DNA of 64,000 nucleotides, from NCBI RefSeq assembly GCF_001425265.1, contig NZ_LMEC01000011.1, positions 915,692 through 979,691 on the forward strand, read 5' to 3'. Below, piece after piece: positions 8,838 to 19,493 of this stretch. Both the position numbers and the translations under genes were made by a program. This DNA is from Massilia sp. Root418 (lineage in GTDB: Bacteria > Pseudomonadota > Gammaproteobacteria > Burkholderiales > Burkholderiaceae_D). Each line of letters begins with the position of its first letter. The stretch's first letter is position 1. Under the pieces are notes generated by a model that was given only the letters and a program-made list of their open reading frames with translations, was not told the DNA's origin and did no database searches.

Positions 8838-9215
8838 TTATTGCTTTTCGATGATGAGCGCCAGGGTCACCTTGCGGCCTTCGGCCATCAGGATATTGTA
8901 GGTGCGGCAGGCGGCGTTGGTGTCCATGCATTCCACGCCGATGTGCCTGCCCATCAGCGGCGCGGTCAGCTTGGGATGCACGAAGCGCTGGCGATCGCCG
9001 GTGCCGAGGATGACCACGTCCGGCGCGTCGTCCAGCAGCTGCTCGAAATGCGCGACCGTCAGCTGCTCGAAGCTGGCGACCGGCCAGGCGCGCGGTGGCG
9101 TTTCCGGCAGCACGATCAGGCTGTGGTCGTAGGGCTGGGCGTTGATTTCCACGCCGCCGGGAAAGTAGCCGGTGACGGTCTGGTAAGCCTGGGTGCTGTT
9201 GGGGTGGAGCTTCAT
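8838..9215 (-). CDS. Mth938-like domain protein (DUF498)
   Basis: The protein has 125 residues and matches the Mth938/NDUFAF3 fold family: GYFPGGVEINAQPYDHSLIVLP near the start, PDVVILGTGDRQRFVHP in the middle, and GVECMDTNAACRTYNILMAEGR near the end. The bacterial function is unsettled; eukaryotic homologues help assemble respiratory complex I. It reads away from alaA. The 200-bp gap 9216-9415 must hold both promoters, but no strong box was identified. Confidence 0.85.
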   Translation of the reverse strand: MKLHPNSTQAYQTVTGYFPGGVEINAQPYDHSLIVLPETPPRAWPVASFEQLTVAHFEQLLDDAPDVVILGTGDRQRFVHPKLTAPLMGRHIGVECMDTNAACRTYNILMAEGRKVTLALIIEKQ

Positions 9216-9415
9216 AATAAAGTTTATGCGTAAGTATCTGTACGTAAAGTGGCGTAAAGGGACGCGATTCAGATCGTTATTGTAACGTTTTCCCTCGATC
9301 TGCGGCCCGCGAAGGTTGATTTAATCAAGCGGTTTCGGCAGAATGGGTATTTTCGCAATGCACCATTTGCGCGCATCGCCCGCCACGGGCCCCGTTATCT
9401 CGATAGGATTAGATT

Positions 9416-10648
9416 TTGCGACCGATTAACAAGTCGAACAAGCTGGCCGAAGTTTGCTATGAAATCCGCGGTCCGGTGCCGGAGAAGGCGCGGCAGATGG
9501 AAGAGGAAGGCCACAAGATCACCAAGCTGAACATCGGCAACCTGGCCGTGTTCGGCTTCGATCCGCCGGACGAAATCGTCCACGACATGATGGTCAACCT
9601 GCACGGCGCGGCCGGCTACACCGATTCCAAGGGCATGTTCGCGCCGCGCAAGGCGGTGATGCATTACACGCAAGGCAAGAACATCGCCGGCGTGGCGATC
9701 GACGATATCTACCTGGGCAACGGCGCCTCCGAACTGATCGTGATGTCGATGAACGCGCTGCTCAACACCGGCGACGAAGTGCTGGTGCCGGCGCCCGACT
9801 ATCCGCTGTGGACCGCGGCCGTGAGCCTGTCCGGCGGCACCCCGGTGCACTACGTGTGCGACGAGCAGCAGGACTGGTTCCCCGATATCGAGGACATGCG
9901 CCGCAAGATCACCAGCAACACCAAGGCCATCGTCGTCATCAACCCGAACAATCCGACCGGCGCGCTCTATCCGGACGAGATCCTGCTGCAGATCATTGAA
10001 CTGGCGCGCCAGCACCAGCTCATCATCTACGCCGACGAGATCTACGACAAGGTGCTGTACGACGAAGCGCGCCACACCTCGATCGCCTCGCTGGCGGACG
10101 ACGTGCTGATGGTGACCTTCAACGGCCTGTCGAAGAACTACCGCGCCTGCGGCTACCGCGCCGGCTGGATGGTGGTCTCCGGCGAGAAACGCCATGCAAA
10201 AGATTACATCGAGGGCCTGAACATGCTGGCCTCGATGCGTTTGTGCGCAAACGCGCCGGGCCAGTTTGCCATCCAGACTGCGCTCGGCGGCTACCAGAGC
10301 ATACAAGACCTGGTGGGCCCCGGCGGGCGCCTGTTAAAGCAACGCGACCTGGCTTACAAGCTGCTGACCGAGATTCCGGGCGTCACTTGCGTCAAGCCGA
10401 AAGCGGCGCTGTACATGTTCCCGCGCCTTGATCCGAAGATCTACCCGATCGCGGACGACCAGCAATTTGCCTACGACTTGCTGGCAGAAACCAAAGTACT
10501 GATAGTCCAGGGCACCGGATTCAACTGGATTGCGCCCGACCACTTCCGCGTCGTGTTCCTGCCGAACACGGACGACATGACGGAAGCGTTCGGACGTATC
10601 GCGCGCTTCATGGAAGGCTATCGCAAGCGCCACGGCAGCCCCATCTGA
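9416..10648 (+). CDS. alaA: PLP-dependent alanine aminotransferase (AlaA-like)
   Basis: The protein has 410 residues, class I/II aminotransferase fold. Family stretches include KLAEVCYEIRGPVPEKARQM at the start, NPNNPTGALY, the YADEIYDKVLYD strand and the PLP lysine in FNGLSKNYRACGYRAGW. It makes alanine from pyruvate with glutamate as donor. The start is TTG (TTG CGA CCG ATT) after AGGATT; the N-terminus aligns in style with known AlaA proteins, and no upstream ATG exists in frame. hom follows 52 bp later and is probably co-transcribed. Confidence 0.9.
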   Translation: MRPINKSNKLAEVCYEIRGPVPEKARQMEEEGHKITKLNIGNLAVFGFDPPDEIVHDMMVNLHGAAGYTDSKGMFAPRKAVMHYTQGKNIAGVAIDDIYLGNGASELIVMSMNALLNTGDEVLVPAPDYPLWTAAVSLSGGTPVHYVCDEQQDWFPDIEDMRRKITSNTKAIVVINPNNPTGALYPDEILLQIIELARQHQLIIYADEIYDKVLYDEARHTSIASLADDVLMVTFNGLSKNYRACGYRAGWMVVSGEKRHAKDYIEGLNMLASMRLCANAPGQFAIQTALGGYQSIQDLVGPGGRLLKQRDLAYKLLTEIPGVTCVKPKAALYMFPRLDPKIYPIADDQQFAYDLLAETKVLIVQGTGFNWIAPDHFRVVFLPNTDDMTEAFGRIARFMEGYRKRHGSPI

Positions 10649-10700
10649 TAATCACAGCGCCGGGCCGGCGCCGCCGGCCGCGCTGCAAGGAACTCACCAT

Positions 10701-12023
10701 ATGAAACCCATCAAAGTAGGCCTGTTAGGCGTCGGCAATGTCGGCTCCGGCACGTTCAACGTACTGGAACGCAACCAGGAAGAGATTCGCCGCCGCGCCG
10801 GACGCGGCATTGAAGTGGTGGCCGTCTCGGCCCGCAACCTGGAACGCGCCAAGCAGCGCACTGGCGGCAAAGTGAAAGTGGTCGCCAGCCCGTACGACAT
10901 CGTCAACGATCCGGAAATCGATATCGTCGTCGAGCTGATCGGCGGCTACGACGAAGCCAAGGCGCTGGTGCTGCAAGCCATCGCCAACGGCAAGCACGTG
11001 GTCACCGCCAACAAGGCGCTGCTGGCCGTGCACGGCAACGAGATCTTTGCCGCCGCCCAGGAAAAGGGCGTGATGGTGGCGTTCGAAGCGGCTGTCGCAG
11101 GCGGCATCCCCATCATCAAGGCGCTGCGCGAAGGCCTGACCGCCAACCGCATCGATTGGTTCGCCGGCATCATCAACGGCACCACCAACTTCATCCTGTC
11201 CGAGATGCGCGACAAGGGCCTGGACTTCGCCACCGTGCTGAAGCAGGCGCAGGAACTGGGCTACGCCGAAGCCGACCCTACCTTCGACATCGAAGGCGTG
11301 GACGCGGCGCACAAGGCCACCATCATGTCCGCCATCGCCTTCGGCATCCCGGTGCAGTTCGATAAGGCGCACGTGGAAGGCATTTCCAAGCTGGACGCGG
11401 TGGACATCACCTACGCCGAGCAGCTGGGCTACCGTATCAAGCTGCTGGGCATTGCCAAGCGCGCCAAGGTCAACGGCACCGAAGGCATCGAGCTGCGCGT
11501 GCACCCGACCCTGATCCCGGCCAAGCGCCTGATCGCCAACGTGGAAGGCGCCATGAACGCGGTGCTGGTGCAGGGCGACGCCGTGGGCGCCACGCTGTAT
11601 TACGGCAAGGGCGCGGGCGCCGAGCCGACCGCCTCGGCCGTTATCGCGGACCTGGTCGACATTACCCGCCTGGCCACGGCCGACCCGGAACACCGCGTGC
11701 CGCACCTGGCCTTCCAGCCGAACGCCATGACGGACATCCAGATCCTGCCGATGGACGAGATCACCACCAGCTATTACCTGCGCCTGCACGTGGTGGACCA
11801 GCCCGGCGTGCTGGCCGACCTGACCCGCATCCTGGCCGATGCCACGATCTCGATCGACGCGATGATGCAGAAGGAGCCGGCGGATAACGAGACGCACACC
11901 GACATCATCATCCTGACGCACCAGACGCAGGAAAAGAACGTCAACGCGGCCATCGCCAAGATGGAAGCGCTGGCCACGGTGGTGGGCAGCGTGACCAGGA
12001 TCCGGTTGGAAAACCTGAGCTGA
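10701..12023 (+). CDS. hom: Homoserine dehydrogenase
   Basis: The protein has 440 residues. Domains: an NAD(P)-binding Rossmann fold (VGLLGVGNVGSGTFNVL), a catalytic/substrate domain (GIINGTTNFILSEM, then GYAEADPTFDIEGVDAAHK), and a C-terminal ACT domain (YYLRLHVVDQPGVLADLTRI). It reduces aspartate semialdehyde to homoserine for Thr, Met and Ile synthesis; the ACT domain is expected to give threonine feedback. A strong AAGGAACTCACC ribosome site precedes ATG. thrC, which often follows hom in betaproteobacteria, is not next to it here. Confidence 0.95.
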   Translation: MKPIKVGLLGVGNVGSGTFNVLERNQEEIRRRAGRGIEVVAVSARNLERAKQRTGGKVKVVASPYDIVNDPEIDIVVELIGGYDEAKALVLQAIANGKHVVTANKALLAVHGNEIFAAAQEKGVMVAFEAAVAGGIPIIKALREGLTANRIDWFAGIINGTTNFILSEMRDKGLDFATVLKQAQELGYAEADPTFDIEGVDAAHKATIMSAIAFGIPVQFDKAHVEGISKLDAVDITYAEQLGYRIKLLGIAKRAKVNGTEGIELRVHPTLIPAKRLIANVEGAMNAVLVQGDAVGATLYYGKGAGAEPTASAVIADLVDITRLATADPEHRVPHLAFQPNAMTDIQILPMDEITTSYYLRLHVVDQPGVLADLTRILADATISIDAMMQKEPADNETHTDIIILTHQTQEKNVNAAIAKMEALATVVGSVTRIRLENLS

Positions 12024-12040
12024 TCTTCAGGCGGCGCTGC

Positions 12041-12134
12041 GGCGGGTTACGCGCGTACCGCGCTAACCCGCCCTACGAAAAACGCGGCGCTGCTGCCCGT
12101 AGGGCGGGTTAGCGCCAACGGCGCGTAACCCGCC
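12041..12134. repeat. Nested inverted repeat of GGGCGGGTTAGCG type
   Basis: Two nested inverted pairs follow hom. The outer arms are GGCGGGTTACGCGC (12041-12054) and its complement (12121-12134). The inner arms are CGCTAACCCGCCCTACG (12061-12077) and its complement (12098-12114). The structure resembles intergenic GC-rich repeats and may end hom transcription. There is no T tract. A partial echo (GCCGCCCTACGAA) lies at 15928-15940. Confidence 0.75.
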
Positions 12135-12226
12135 AAGCCGCCGCCTATCGCCCCGCAATAATCAGCAATTCGATCAGCCGCCGGCGTCCGCCGGTGCTAC
12201 CCTTGGCGCTCTCACCGGAGCCCGCC

Positions 12227-13525
12227 TTGAAGCCCATCATCCTCGCCTTGCTCGCCGCCGGCCACGCCAGCGCCGCCACCTACTACGTTTCCCCCACCGG
12301 CAACGACGCCGCCAGCGGCGCCCAGAACGCCCCTTGGCAAACCATCGCGCGCGCCCAGTCCGCTGCCGCGCCCGGCGACACCATCTACCTGCGCGGCGGC
12401 CGCTACGCCTACAGCGCAGCCACCACCGCCTGCGCCAGCCGCACCGCCGTGGTGGACGCCGTGACCCTGAGCAAAAGCGGCAGCGAAGGCGCCCCGATCC
12501 GCTACTGGGCCTATCCGGGCGAAATTCCGGTGTTTGACTTCTCCGCCATGAAAGACGACTGCCGCGTCAAAGGCATCAACGTCTCCGCCAGCTGGCTGCA
12601 CCTCAAAGGCCTGGAAATCACCGGCGCCCCGCAGCAGCCGGAAAACCGCCTCAACCACGAATCCTGGGGCTTGTGGATCAAGGGTAGCCATAACGTGTTC
12701 GAGCAGCTCAACGCTCACCACAACATGGGCCCCGGCGTGTTCCTGGCGGACGGCAGCCACAACCTCGTGCTGAACAGCGACTCGCACCACAACTACGACC
12801 CCTACACCTCCAACGGCGCAGGGCAGAGCGCCGACGGCTTCGGCGCCCACATCAAGGCCAACCAGCCCGGCAATGTGTTCCGCGGCTGCCGCGCCTGGGC
12901 CAACACGGATGACGGTTTCGACCTCATCAAAGCCTATTCGCCCGTCACCATCGAATACTCGTGGGCCTGGCAGCACGGCTACCTGCCCGGCACCAGCACG
13001 CCGCTGGCGGCGGGCAACGGCAACGGCATCAAGGCCGGCGGCTACGGCGGCGTGTACGCGGCCAACGCCGCCAGGCATATCGTGCGCTTCTCGGTTGCCT
13101 TCCACAACAAGGCCGCCGGCTTCTACGCCAACCACCACCCGCTGGCGCTCGACTTCTTCAACAACACCGCCTTCGGCAACGGCGCCGACTACGACATGCG
13201 CGGCATCGCCCCGGACGGGGCCCCGGCCAGCTTCGGCCTGCTGCGCAACAACATCGGCCGCACCGTGCGCAACGCGGCCGGCGCCGACCAGGCCCACAAC
13301 AGCTGGACCCTGCCGCTCACCGTGCGCGACAGCGATTTCGAGAGCGTCTCGGCCGAGGGCTGGGACGCCGCGCGCCAGGCCGACGGCAGCCTGCCGGCGC
13401 TGCCTGATTATCGGCCCCGCGCCGGCAGCGCGCTGATCGACAAGGGCGTGGACGTCGGCCTGCCGTTCAACGGCGCCGCGCCCGACCTGGGCGCGTTCGA
13501 GTCCGGCGCGCAGGCAAAAAAATAG
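12227..13525 (+). CDS. Secreted PL9-like pectate lyase (right-handed beta-helix)
   Basis: From the chosen start the protein has 432 residues. A signal peptide (KPIILALLAAGHASA) ends before ATYYVSPTGNDAASG. The parallel beta-helix then shows APWQTIARAQSAAAPGDTIYLRGGRY, NVFEQLNAHHNMGPGVFL, GADGFG-type turns and DDGFDLIKAYSPVTIEYSWAW, as in PL9 pectate lyases. It would cleave polygalacturonate outside the cell or in the periplasm. The start is TTG 12227 behind GGAG; a GTG at 12194 would add 11 residues before the signal. No pectin-use genes are adjacent, so it stands alone. A GCCGGGC/GCCCGGC hairpin (13525-13550) overlaps the stop. Confidence 0.78.
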   Translation: MKPIILALLAAGHASAATYYVSPTGNDAASGAQNAPWQTIARAQSAAAPGDTIYLRGGRYAYSAATTACASRTAVVDAVTLSKSGSEGAPIRYWAYPGEIPVFDFSAMKDDCRVKGINVSASWLHLKGLEITGAPQQPENRLNHESWGLWIKGSHNVFEQLNAHHNMGPGVFLADGSHNLVLNSDSHHNYDPYTSNGAGQSADGFGAHIKANQPGNVFRGCRAWANTDDGFDLIKAYSPVTIEYSWAWQHGYLPGTSTPLAAGNGNGIKAGGYGGVYAANAARHIVRFSVAFHNKAAGFYANHHPLALDFFNNTAFGNGADYDMRGIAPDGAPASFGLLRNNIGRTVRNAAGADQAHNSWTLPLTVRDSDFESVSAEGWDAARQADGSLPALPDYRPRAGSALIDKGVDVGLPFNGAAPDLGAFESGAQAKK

Positions 13526-13609
13526 CCGGGCTGCGCAAACGCGGCCCGGCGAAAAGGTCTTACTCTGGGTAGGTACTACAACATCAACTGCGGGTGCTAC
13601 AAAACCGGA

Positions 13610-13936
13610 TTACTTGCTGGCGACGGTCAGTTCGCTCTTCACTTCCTTCACGCCTTCAACGGCGGAGGCGGCCTGGATTGCTTTGGTGCCGATGTCGGTG
13701 TTGGCGACCTGGCCGGTCAGCGTGACCACGCCCTGGGCAGCGGTAACGCCCACGCCTTTGTAGTCGGACAGCGCAGCCTGGACTTTCTTGCTCAGCGCGC
13801 TGTCGGTGGCGGTAGCGGCAGTGCCGACGCCAGCCATCGCGCCTTCTTGCTGTGGCACAGCGTAGGCGGCGGTGATCGAAGCGGCGGTCAGGGTTGCGGC
13901 GGCCAGCAGGCGGGTGATCATTTTGGTATTCGTCAT
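13610..13936 (-). CDS. BON-domain periplasmic protein (OsmY-like)
   Basis: The protein has 108 residues. A signal peptide ends at about AAYAVPQ. One BON domain follows: LSKKVQAALSDYKGVGVTAAQGVVTLTGQVANTDIGTKAIQAASAVEGVKEVKSEL. BON proteins bind envelope or phospholipid surfaces and are often induced by stress. It has one domain where OsmY has two. It reads away from the chemoreceptor gene across a 309-bp gap. Confidence 0.85.
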   Translation of the reverse strand: MTNTKMITRLLAAATLTAASITAAYAVPQQEGAMAGVGTAATATDSALSKKVQAALSDYKGVGVTAAQGVVTLTGQVANTDIGTKAIQAASAVEGVKEVKSELTVASK

Positions 13937-14245
13937 GTTTGCTACTCCATAAAGGTTTTTAAAGGAACGCCTTGTGACGTTATCCTCCCTATTGCAAGCG
14001 CTGTGCCAGGTCTAAAAACTCCAATGAAATCAAAGCCTTGGTAATTCTGCCAAGATTAACTTGCCGACAGGCAGCAGATCCGCAACAGTATTTGTCGTGA
14101 TATGGCGACACCATCTGCGACCGTTTCCGTAAGCCTTTGAATTTAAACGTTTATTTTCTGTCGCCGCAGCACGACAGAAAAACCTCATGGCCGGCGGCGC
14201 GGCGATTGGGTAGAGTCTGAACACCCATCCCAAGGAGACGCACTC
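13937..14245. promoter_or_regulatory. 309-bp divergent intergenic region with inverted repeat
   Basis: No gene is seen. It must hold the promoters of the BON gene (minus) and the chemoreceptor (plus). An inverted repeat with 10-bp arms TTTTCTGTCG (14154-14163) and CGACAGAAAA (14172-14181) flanks an 8-nt loop. A TAAA (14144-14147) followed 15 bp later by GCCGCAGC (14163-14170) weakly resembles a flagellar sigma-28 promoter, which would suit a chemoreceptor. The chemoreceptor ribosome site is CAAGGAGACG at about 14231-14240. Confidence 0.4.
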
Positions 14246-15859
14246 ATGCAATTGTCCAACTACAAGACTTCGACCAAGCTCGTGCTGGCGTTCATCGCGG
14301 TGGCCACCATAGGCGCCTTGCTGGGCGCCTACGCCATCTACAACATGAAGCGCATCAACGATGCGGACACCCGCTTGTACCAGCAAGAGTTGATGGGCCT
14401 GTCATACTTCAAGGAAGCCAATGTGGAGCGCCTGAAGGCAGTGGTGGGCCTGCGCGACGCCATCCTTGCCAGCACCCAGGCCGAGCGCGACAACGCCTAT
14501 GCCCGCATCGCCGACGGCAGGGCCAAGAGCAAGGCCTTCATCGCCCAGGCCAGCCCGTTGTTTACGACAGCAGAGGGCCAGCGCCAGGTGGCGCAGCTGC
14601 AGGACGTGATCAACACCGACCAGGCCGCCGCCGAGGGCCTGCTGACGAGGATCAGGGCCAGCGAGATGCACGCGGACAGCGAACTGCAGCAGTACATGCG
14701 CAACAACGTGGTCCAGCCCAGCGTGCAGCTGGGCATCGCGATGAACAAGCTGTCGCAGCTCAAGGAAAGCGAAGCCAAGGCTGTCGCCGAGGCCAATACC
14801 GGCTTGTATGCCAGCAGCCGCAACGTGATGATCATGCTGGTGCTGGCCGGGCTGGCGGCGGGCGTGTTCCTCGGCCTGGCGGTCAGCCGCCAGGTCACCC
14901 GGCCGCTGGCGGTGGCGGTCGGCAGCGCGCACCGCATGAGCGAGGGCGACATGACGGTGGCCATGCAGGTGGACGGCAAGGACGAAACGGCGCAGCTGCT
15001 GCAGGCGCTGGAAAACATGCGCGCCAGCCTGCAAGGCATCGTCGCTACCGTGCGGCAGGACGCGGACGGCGTGGCCACCGCCAGCAGCGAGATCGCGCAG
15101 GGCAATATGGACTTGAGCGCGCGCACCGAGAGCCAGGCCAGCGTGCTGGAGGAAACCGCCGCGTCGATGGAACAGATCAGCTCGGCGGTGAAGCAGAACG
15201 CCGACAGCGCGCGCCACGCCAACCAGCTCGCGTCCAGTGCCGCCAGCGTGGCGGTGCGCGGCGGCGAGGTGGTGGCGCAGGTGGTGTCCACCATGCAGGG
15301 CATCAACGACGCCTCGCGCAAGATCGAGGATATTACCGGCGTTATCGACGGCATCGCCTTCCAGACCAATATCCTGGCGTTGAACGCGGCGGTGGAAGCG
15401 GCGCGGGCGGGCGAGCAGGGCAGGGGCTTCGCGGTGGTGGCGTCCGAAGTGCGCAACCTGGCGCAGCGTTCGGCCGCGGCGGCCAAGGAGATCAAGGCCC
15501 TGATCAGCGACTCGGTGGAGCGCGTGGACCAGGGCGCCAGGCTGGTGGACCAGGCCGGCGCCACGATGACCGAAGTGGTGGACAGCGTGCAGCGCGTGAG
15601 CGCCATCATCGGCGAAATCGCGCTGGCCAGCGGCGAACAGACCACCGGCGTGGAACAAGTGAACCAGGCCATCATCGAGATGGACCACGTGACCCAGCAG
15701 AATGCCGCGCTGGTGGAGCAGGCGGCGGCAGCCGCCAAGGCTATGCAAGACCAGGCGGCCAGCCTGGCGCAAGCGGTCAGCGTGTTCAAGATTGAAGCCG
15801 GGGCCGCGCGCCAGCATGCGCACAATCCGGCCTCCAGCCGGGCGCTGGCGCTCAGGTAA
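14246..15859 (+). CDS. Methyl-accepting chemotaxis protein (4HB-type)
   Basis: The protein has 537 residues. Layout: a first membrane helix (about 10-30), a periplasmic four-helix-bundle-like sensor with no obvious ligand pocket, a second membrane helix (about 190-210, VMIMLVLAGLAAGVFLGLAV), a HAMP domain, and the signalling hairpin with FQTNILALNAAVEAARAGEQ, then GRGFAVVASEVRNLAQRS. It passes signals to CheA/CheW at the inner membrane. There is no C-terminal NWETF-like CheR tether. The gene stands alone without che neighbours and converges with glrR. Confidence 0.93.
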   Translation: MQLSNYKTSTKLVLAFIAVATIGALLGAYAIYNMKRINDADTRLYQQELMGLSYFKEANVERLKAVVGLRDAILASTQAERDNAYARIADGRAKSKAFIAQASPLFTTAEGQRQVAQLQDVINTDQAAAEGLLTRIRASEMHADSELQQYMRNNVVQPSVQLGIAMNKLSQLKESEAKAVAEANTGLYASSRNVMIMLVLAGLAAGVFLGLAVSRQVTRPLAVAVGSAHRMSEGDMTVAMQVDGKDETAQLLQALENMRASLQGIVATVRQDADGVATASSEIAQGNMDLSARTESQASVLEETAASMEQISSAVKQNADSARHANQLASSAASVAVRGGEVVAQVVSTMQGINDASRKIEDITGVIDGIAFQTNILALNAAVEAARAGEQGRGFAVVASEVRNLAQRSAAAAKEIKALISDSVERVDQGARLVDQAGATMTEVVDSVQRVSAIIGEIALASGEQTTGVEQVNQAIIEMDHVTQQNAALVEQAAAAAKAMQDQAASLAQAVSVFKIEAGAARQHAHNPASSRALALR

Positions 15860-15864
15860 AACGT

Positions 15865-15933
15865 CGGGCGGGTTCGCTGTGCGCCGCCCGCCAGGCGGCG
15901 CCGCGCCGCCGGCCATGACGGCCGCAAGCCGCC
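15865..15933. repeat. GC-rich intergenic inverted-repeat sequence between convergent genes
   Basis: The gap between the chemoreceptor stop and the glrR stop is a dense set of GGCGG/CCGCC arms (GGCGGGTT, GCCGCCCGCC, AGGCGGCGCC), ending in GCCGCCCTACGAA, which resembles the repeat at 12041. It may end transcription from both sides. No T tract is present. Confidence 0.4.
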
Positions 15934-17306
<1,373 letters not shown>

Positions 17307-17307
<1 letters not shown>

Positions 17308-17894
17308 CAGCGGCCTCCCTGGGCGGAGGACTGCGGCGGCGGCCGCACCGGCAGGTTGCGCTCGATGGCTTTCAGGCCTTCCAGCATGTCGTTCAGCTGT
17401 TCGGTCTTGCGCTGGTTTTCCTTCAGCTGGGCACTAAGTTTTTCATTGTGCTCGGACAGGCGGCGCGCCTCCGCGCAGTGGCTCGACAGCAGTTGCGCCA
17501 GCGGCTTGAGCGACTGCGCCGCCTGCTCGGTGGAGGTGGCCACGCTGTCGAATTGCGCCTGGGCGCGCGCCAGGTCGCCGCTGCCGCGCGTGAGCATCAG
17601 GATCATGCCGATCTGCAGCGACAGCTTGGGAGTGGATTGCTGCAGGCTCAAGCCGCTCAGTTCCTTCAGCAGTTCGCCCTGCTGCATGCGGCGCAGGCTC
17701 TGGTGGTAGGCCAGCAGGGGCGCGGCCTCGTCCTGCGGCGACACATGCGTGAGCGGGGTTTGCGCCAGCGGCGCCACGGGCGGCGGCGCCGGCATCACGG
17801 CCGGCGGCGGCGGCGGGGGCGCCGGCGTCACGCAGGCGCCCAGCAGCAAGGCTGGCAACAACACCGGCAGCAGGGACAGCAGTTTAGTGGTCAT
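17307..17894 (-). CDS. QseG-like lipoprotein between glrK and glrR
   Basis: From the ATG at 17894 the protein has 195 residues. A lipoprotein signal (LLSLLPVLLPALLLGAC) is followed by a Pro-rich linker (TPAPPPPPPAVMPAPPPV), a helical body, and a coiled-coil stretch (EHNEKLSAQLKENQRKTEQLNDML). Its place between kinase and regulator is that of QseG in the qseE-qseG-qseF operon, where it acts as an envelope partner of the kinase. Sequence similarity to QseG is only general, so the name rests on position. It overlaps glrK by 11 bp. Confidence 0.7.
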
Positions 17895-19317
17895 AGGGCA
17901 GTTCAATCCGAAAATGGGCTCCCGCCTGGGAGGGAAGCAGTTGCAGGCTGCCGCCATGCGCTTGCACGTATTCGCGCACGATGGACAGGCCGATGCCGTT
18001 GCCGCGCCGCGCGCCGGGCGGCTGGCGCTCGCCCTGGTAGAAGGGCTCGAAGACGCGCTCGGCGTCTTCCTCGGCCACGCCGGGGCCCTGGTCGATGCAG
18101 TCGATGCGCAGCAAGCCCTGGTGCTCGTCCAGCGCAAAGCGCACCGTGCCGCCCTGCGGGCTGAAGCGCACCGCGTTCGACAGCAGGTTGCCCAGCGCGA
18201 TGGCCATCTTGTCGTGGTCCATGGGCAGCGCGCGCGGCGCGCCGTCCACCCGCGCCACCAGGGCGCGCGCCTGCAGCTGCAGCTGCTGGTTGGCGATCAC
18301 CTCGTGCAGCAGTGCGGCCGGTTCGCAGGGCGCGCGCAGCAGATGCTGGGCGTCGAAATTGGCGGCGTTGTAGCGCAGCAGGTCCTCGATCTGGTTTTGC
18401 AGCGACGCCGTGTTCTGGCGCAGGATGGCCGCGATCTCGCGCTGCTGCGGCGTGAGCGCGCCCAGCAGCTGGTCCTCCAGCAGGGCCACGCCCTCCACCA
18501 GCGCGGCCAGCGGCGTCTTCAGTTCATGCGAAATGTGGCGCAGGAAGCGCGACTTGTCGGCCTCCAGGTCGGACAGGCGCTGGCGCAGCCAGTTCAGCTG
18601 CTGGCCCAGGCGGCGCAGGTCGTTCGGCCCCTCGACCGCGATGGCGTCGCCGTAGCGGTTCTCGCCGAGGCGGTGGATGGCTTGCTCGATCTGCTTGAGC
18701 GGGCGCGAGACCCAGGCGCCGAAGCCCACCGCCAGCAGCGCCGCCACGGCGATAGCGGCGGCCACCTGGCCGGTCAGCACGCCGCGCCGCTGGTCCAGTT
18801 CGTCGAGCAGCAGCTGGTTGCGGCGTTCCACCTCGCGCTTGACCTCATCTTCCAGCGCCTGGCTGATGGCGGGCAAGCCGCTCAGGGCCTGGCTCAGCGC
18901 CTGGTTGAGCGCCTGCTGGCGGTTGGCGCGGCGCCCGCGCGGGCTTTGCAATACGGTCCAGGCCGCTTCGCTGCGCTGGTTCCAGTCGGCAAATGTTTGC
19001 GGCGGCGCGCCGGGCAGGCCGGCAGCCACGGCGGCCAGCGCCGCCTGCGCGTCGCGCCAGGCCTCGGCGTAGCGCTGGCGGAAGGCCGGGTCGTCCAGCA
19101 CCAGGAACTGGCGCGCGCTGCGCTCCATGGCCACGCTGCGCTCGGCCAGGCGCTGCGCGTTCTCGGTGAGCGCGATGGCATGCTGGCCCGCCTCGCGGCT
19201 GTGGGCGGCAAGGCGGTCCAGGGTCAGCAGGGCATGCACCGAGGTCGCGCTCAGCAGCACGGCGATCAGCAGGAACACGCCCAGCAGCAGATGGCGAAAT
19301 GACAGCTTGGGAAACAT
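17884..19317 (-). CDS. glrK: Sensor histidine kinase, GlrK/QseE type
   Basis: The protein has 477 residues. A membrane helix (about 10-30), a periplasmic all-helical sensor region, a second membrane helix near residue 180 (GQVAAAIAVAALLAVGFGAWV), a HAMP domain, and a HisKA site FLRHISHELKTPLAALVEG are followed by an HATPase domain (NLLSNAVRFSPQGG, GIGLSIVREYVQAHGG). It phosphorylates the GlrR-like regulator. It is the first gene of the operon; the palindrome at 19418 isolates it from tctE upstream. Confidence 0.9.
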   Translation of the reverse strand: MFPKLSFRHLLLGVFLLIAVLLSATSVHALLTLDRLAAHSREAGQHAIALTENAQRLAERSVAMERSARQFLVLDDPAFRQRYAEAWRDAQAALAAVAAGLPGAPPQTFADWNQRSEAAWTVLQSPRGRRANRQQALNQALSQALSGLPAISQALEDEVKREVERRNQLLLDELDQRRGVLTGQVAAAIAVAALLAVGFGAWVSRPLKQIEQAIHRLGENRYGDAIAVEGPNDLRRLGQQLNWLRQRLSDLEADKSRFLRHISHELKTPLAALVEGVALLEDQLLGALTPQQREIAAILRQNTASLQNQIEDLLRYNAANFDAQHLLRAPCEPAALLHEVIANQQLQLQARALVARVDGAPRALPMDHDKMAIALGNLLSNAVRFSPQGGTVRFALDEHQGLLRIDCIDQGPGVAEEDAERVFEPFYQGERQPPGARRGNGIGLSIVREYVQAHGGSLQLLPSQAGAHFRIELPYDH

Positions 19318-19417
19318 AGGGAACGGGGGCCGGACGGCTCAGCAGCGTACCCGCGCATCATAGGGGAAAAGCCGGAAACTCCGCGTCCGATTGGCCGCCC
19401 GCCCGCCAACCGGCCTG

Positions 19418-19470
19418 AGCCGCATTTTCCCCACTTCGGGGTCAGACCCCGAAGTGGGGAAAATGCGGCT
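19418..19470. terminator. 53-bp perfect palindrome, likely terminator
   Basis: Two exact 26-bp arms (19418-19443 and 19445-19470) surround a single central A. The core is GGGGTCAGACCCC and the arms contain an A4/T4 run. It lies just after the tctE stop and before glrK, so it should end tctDE transcription. The right flank (AGCTCGCTTGTAGGA, 19471-19485) is the reverse complement of the left flank of the palindrome at 39480, so the two are copies of one element. Confidence 0.85.
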
Positions 19471-19493
19471 TAGCTCGCTTGTAGGAAAGGGCT

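Noticed and set aside
13525..13550. Rho-independent terminator of the pectate lyase gene
   Set aside because: The GCCGGGC/GCCCGGC stem has a 12-nt loop and no T tract; it is recorded only as a hairpin.
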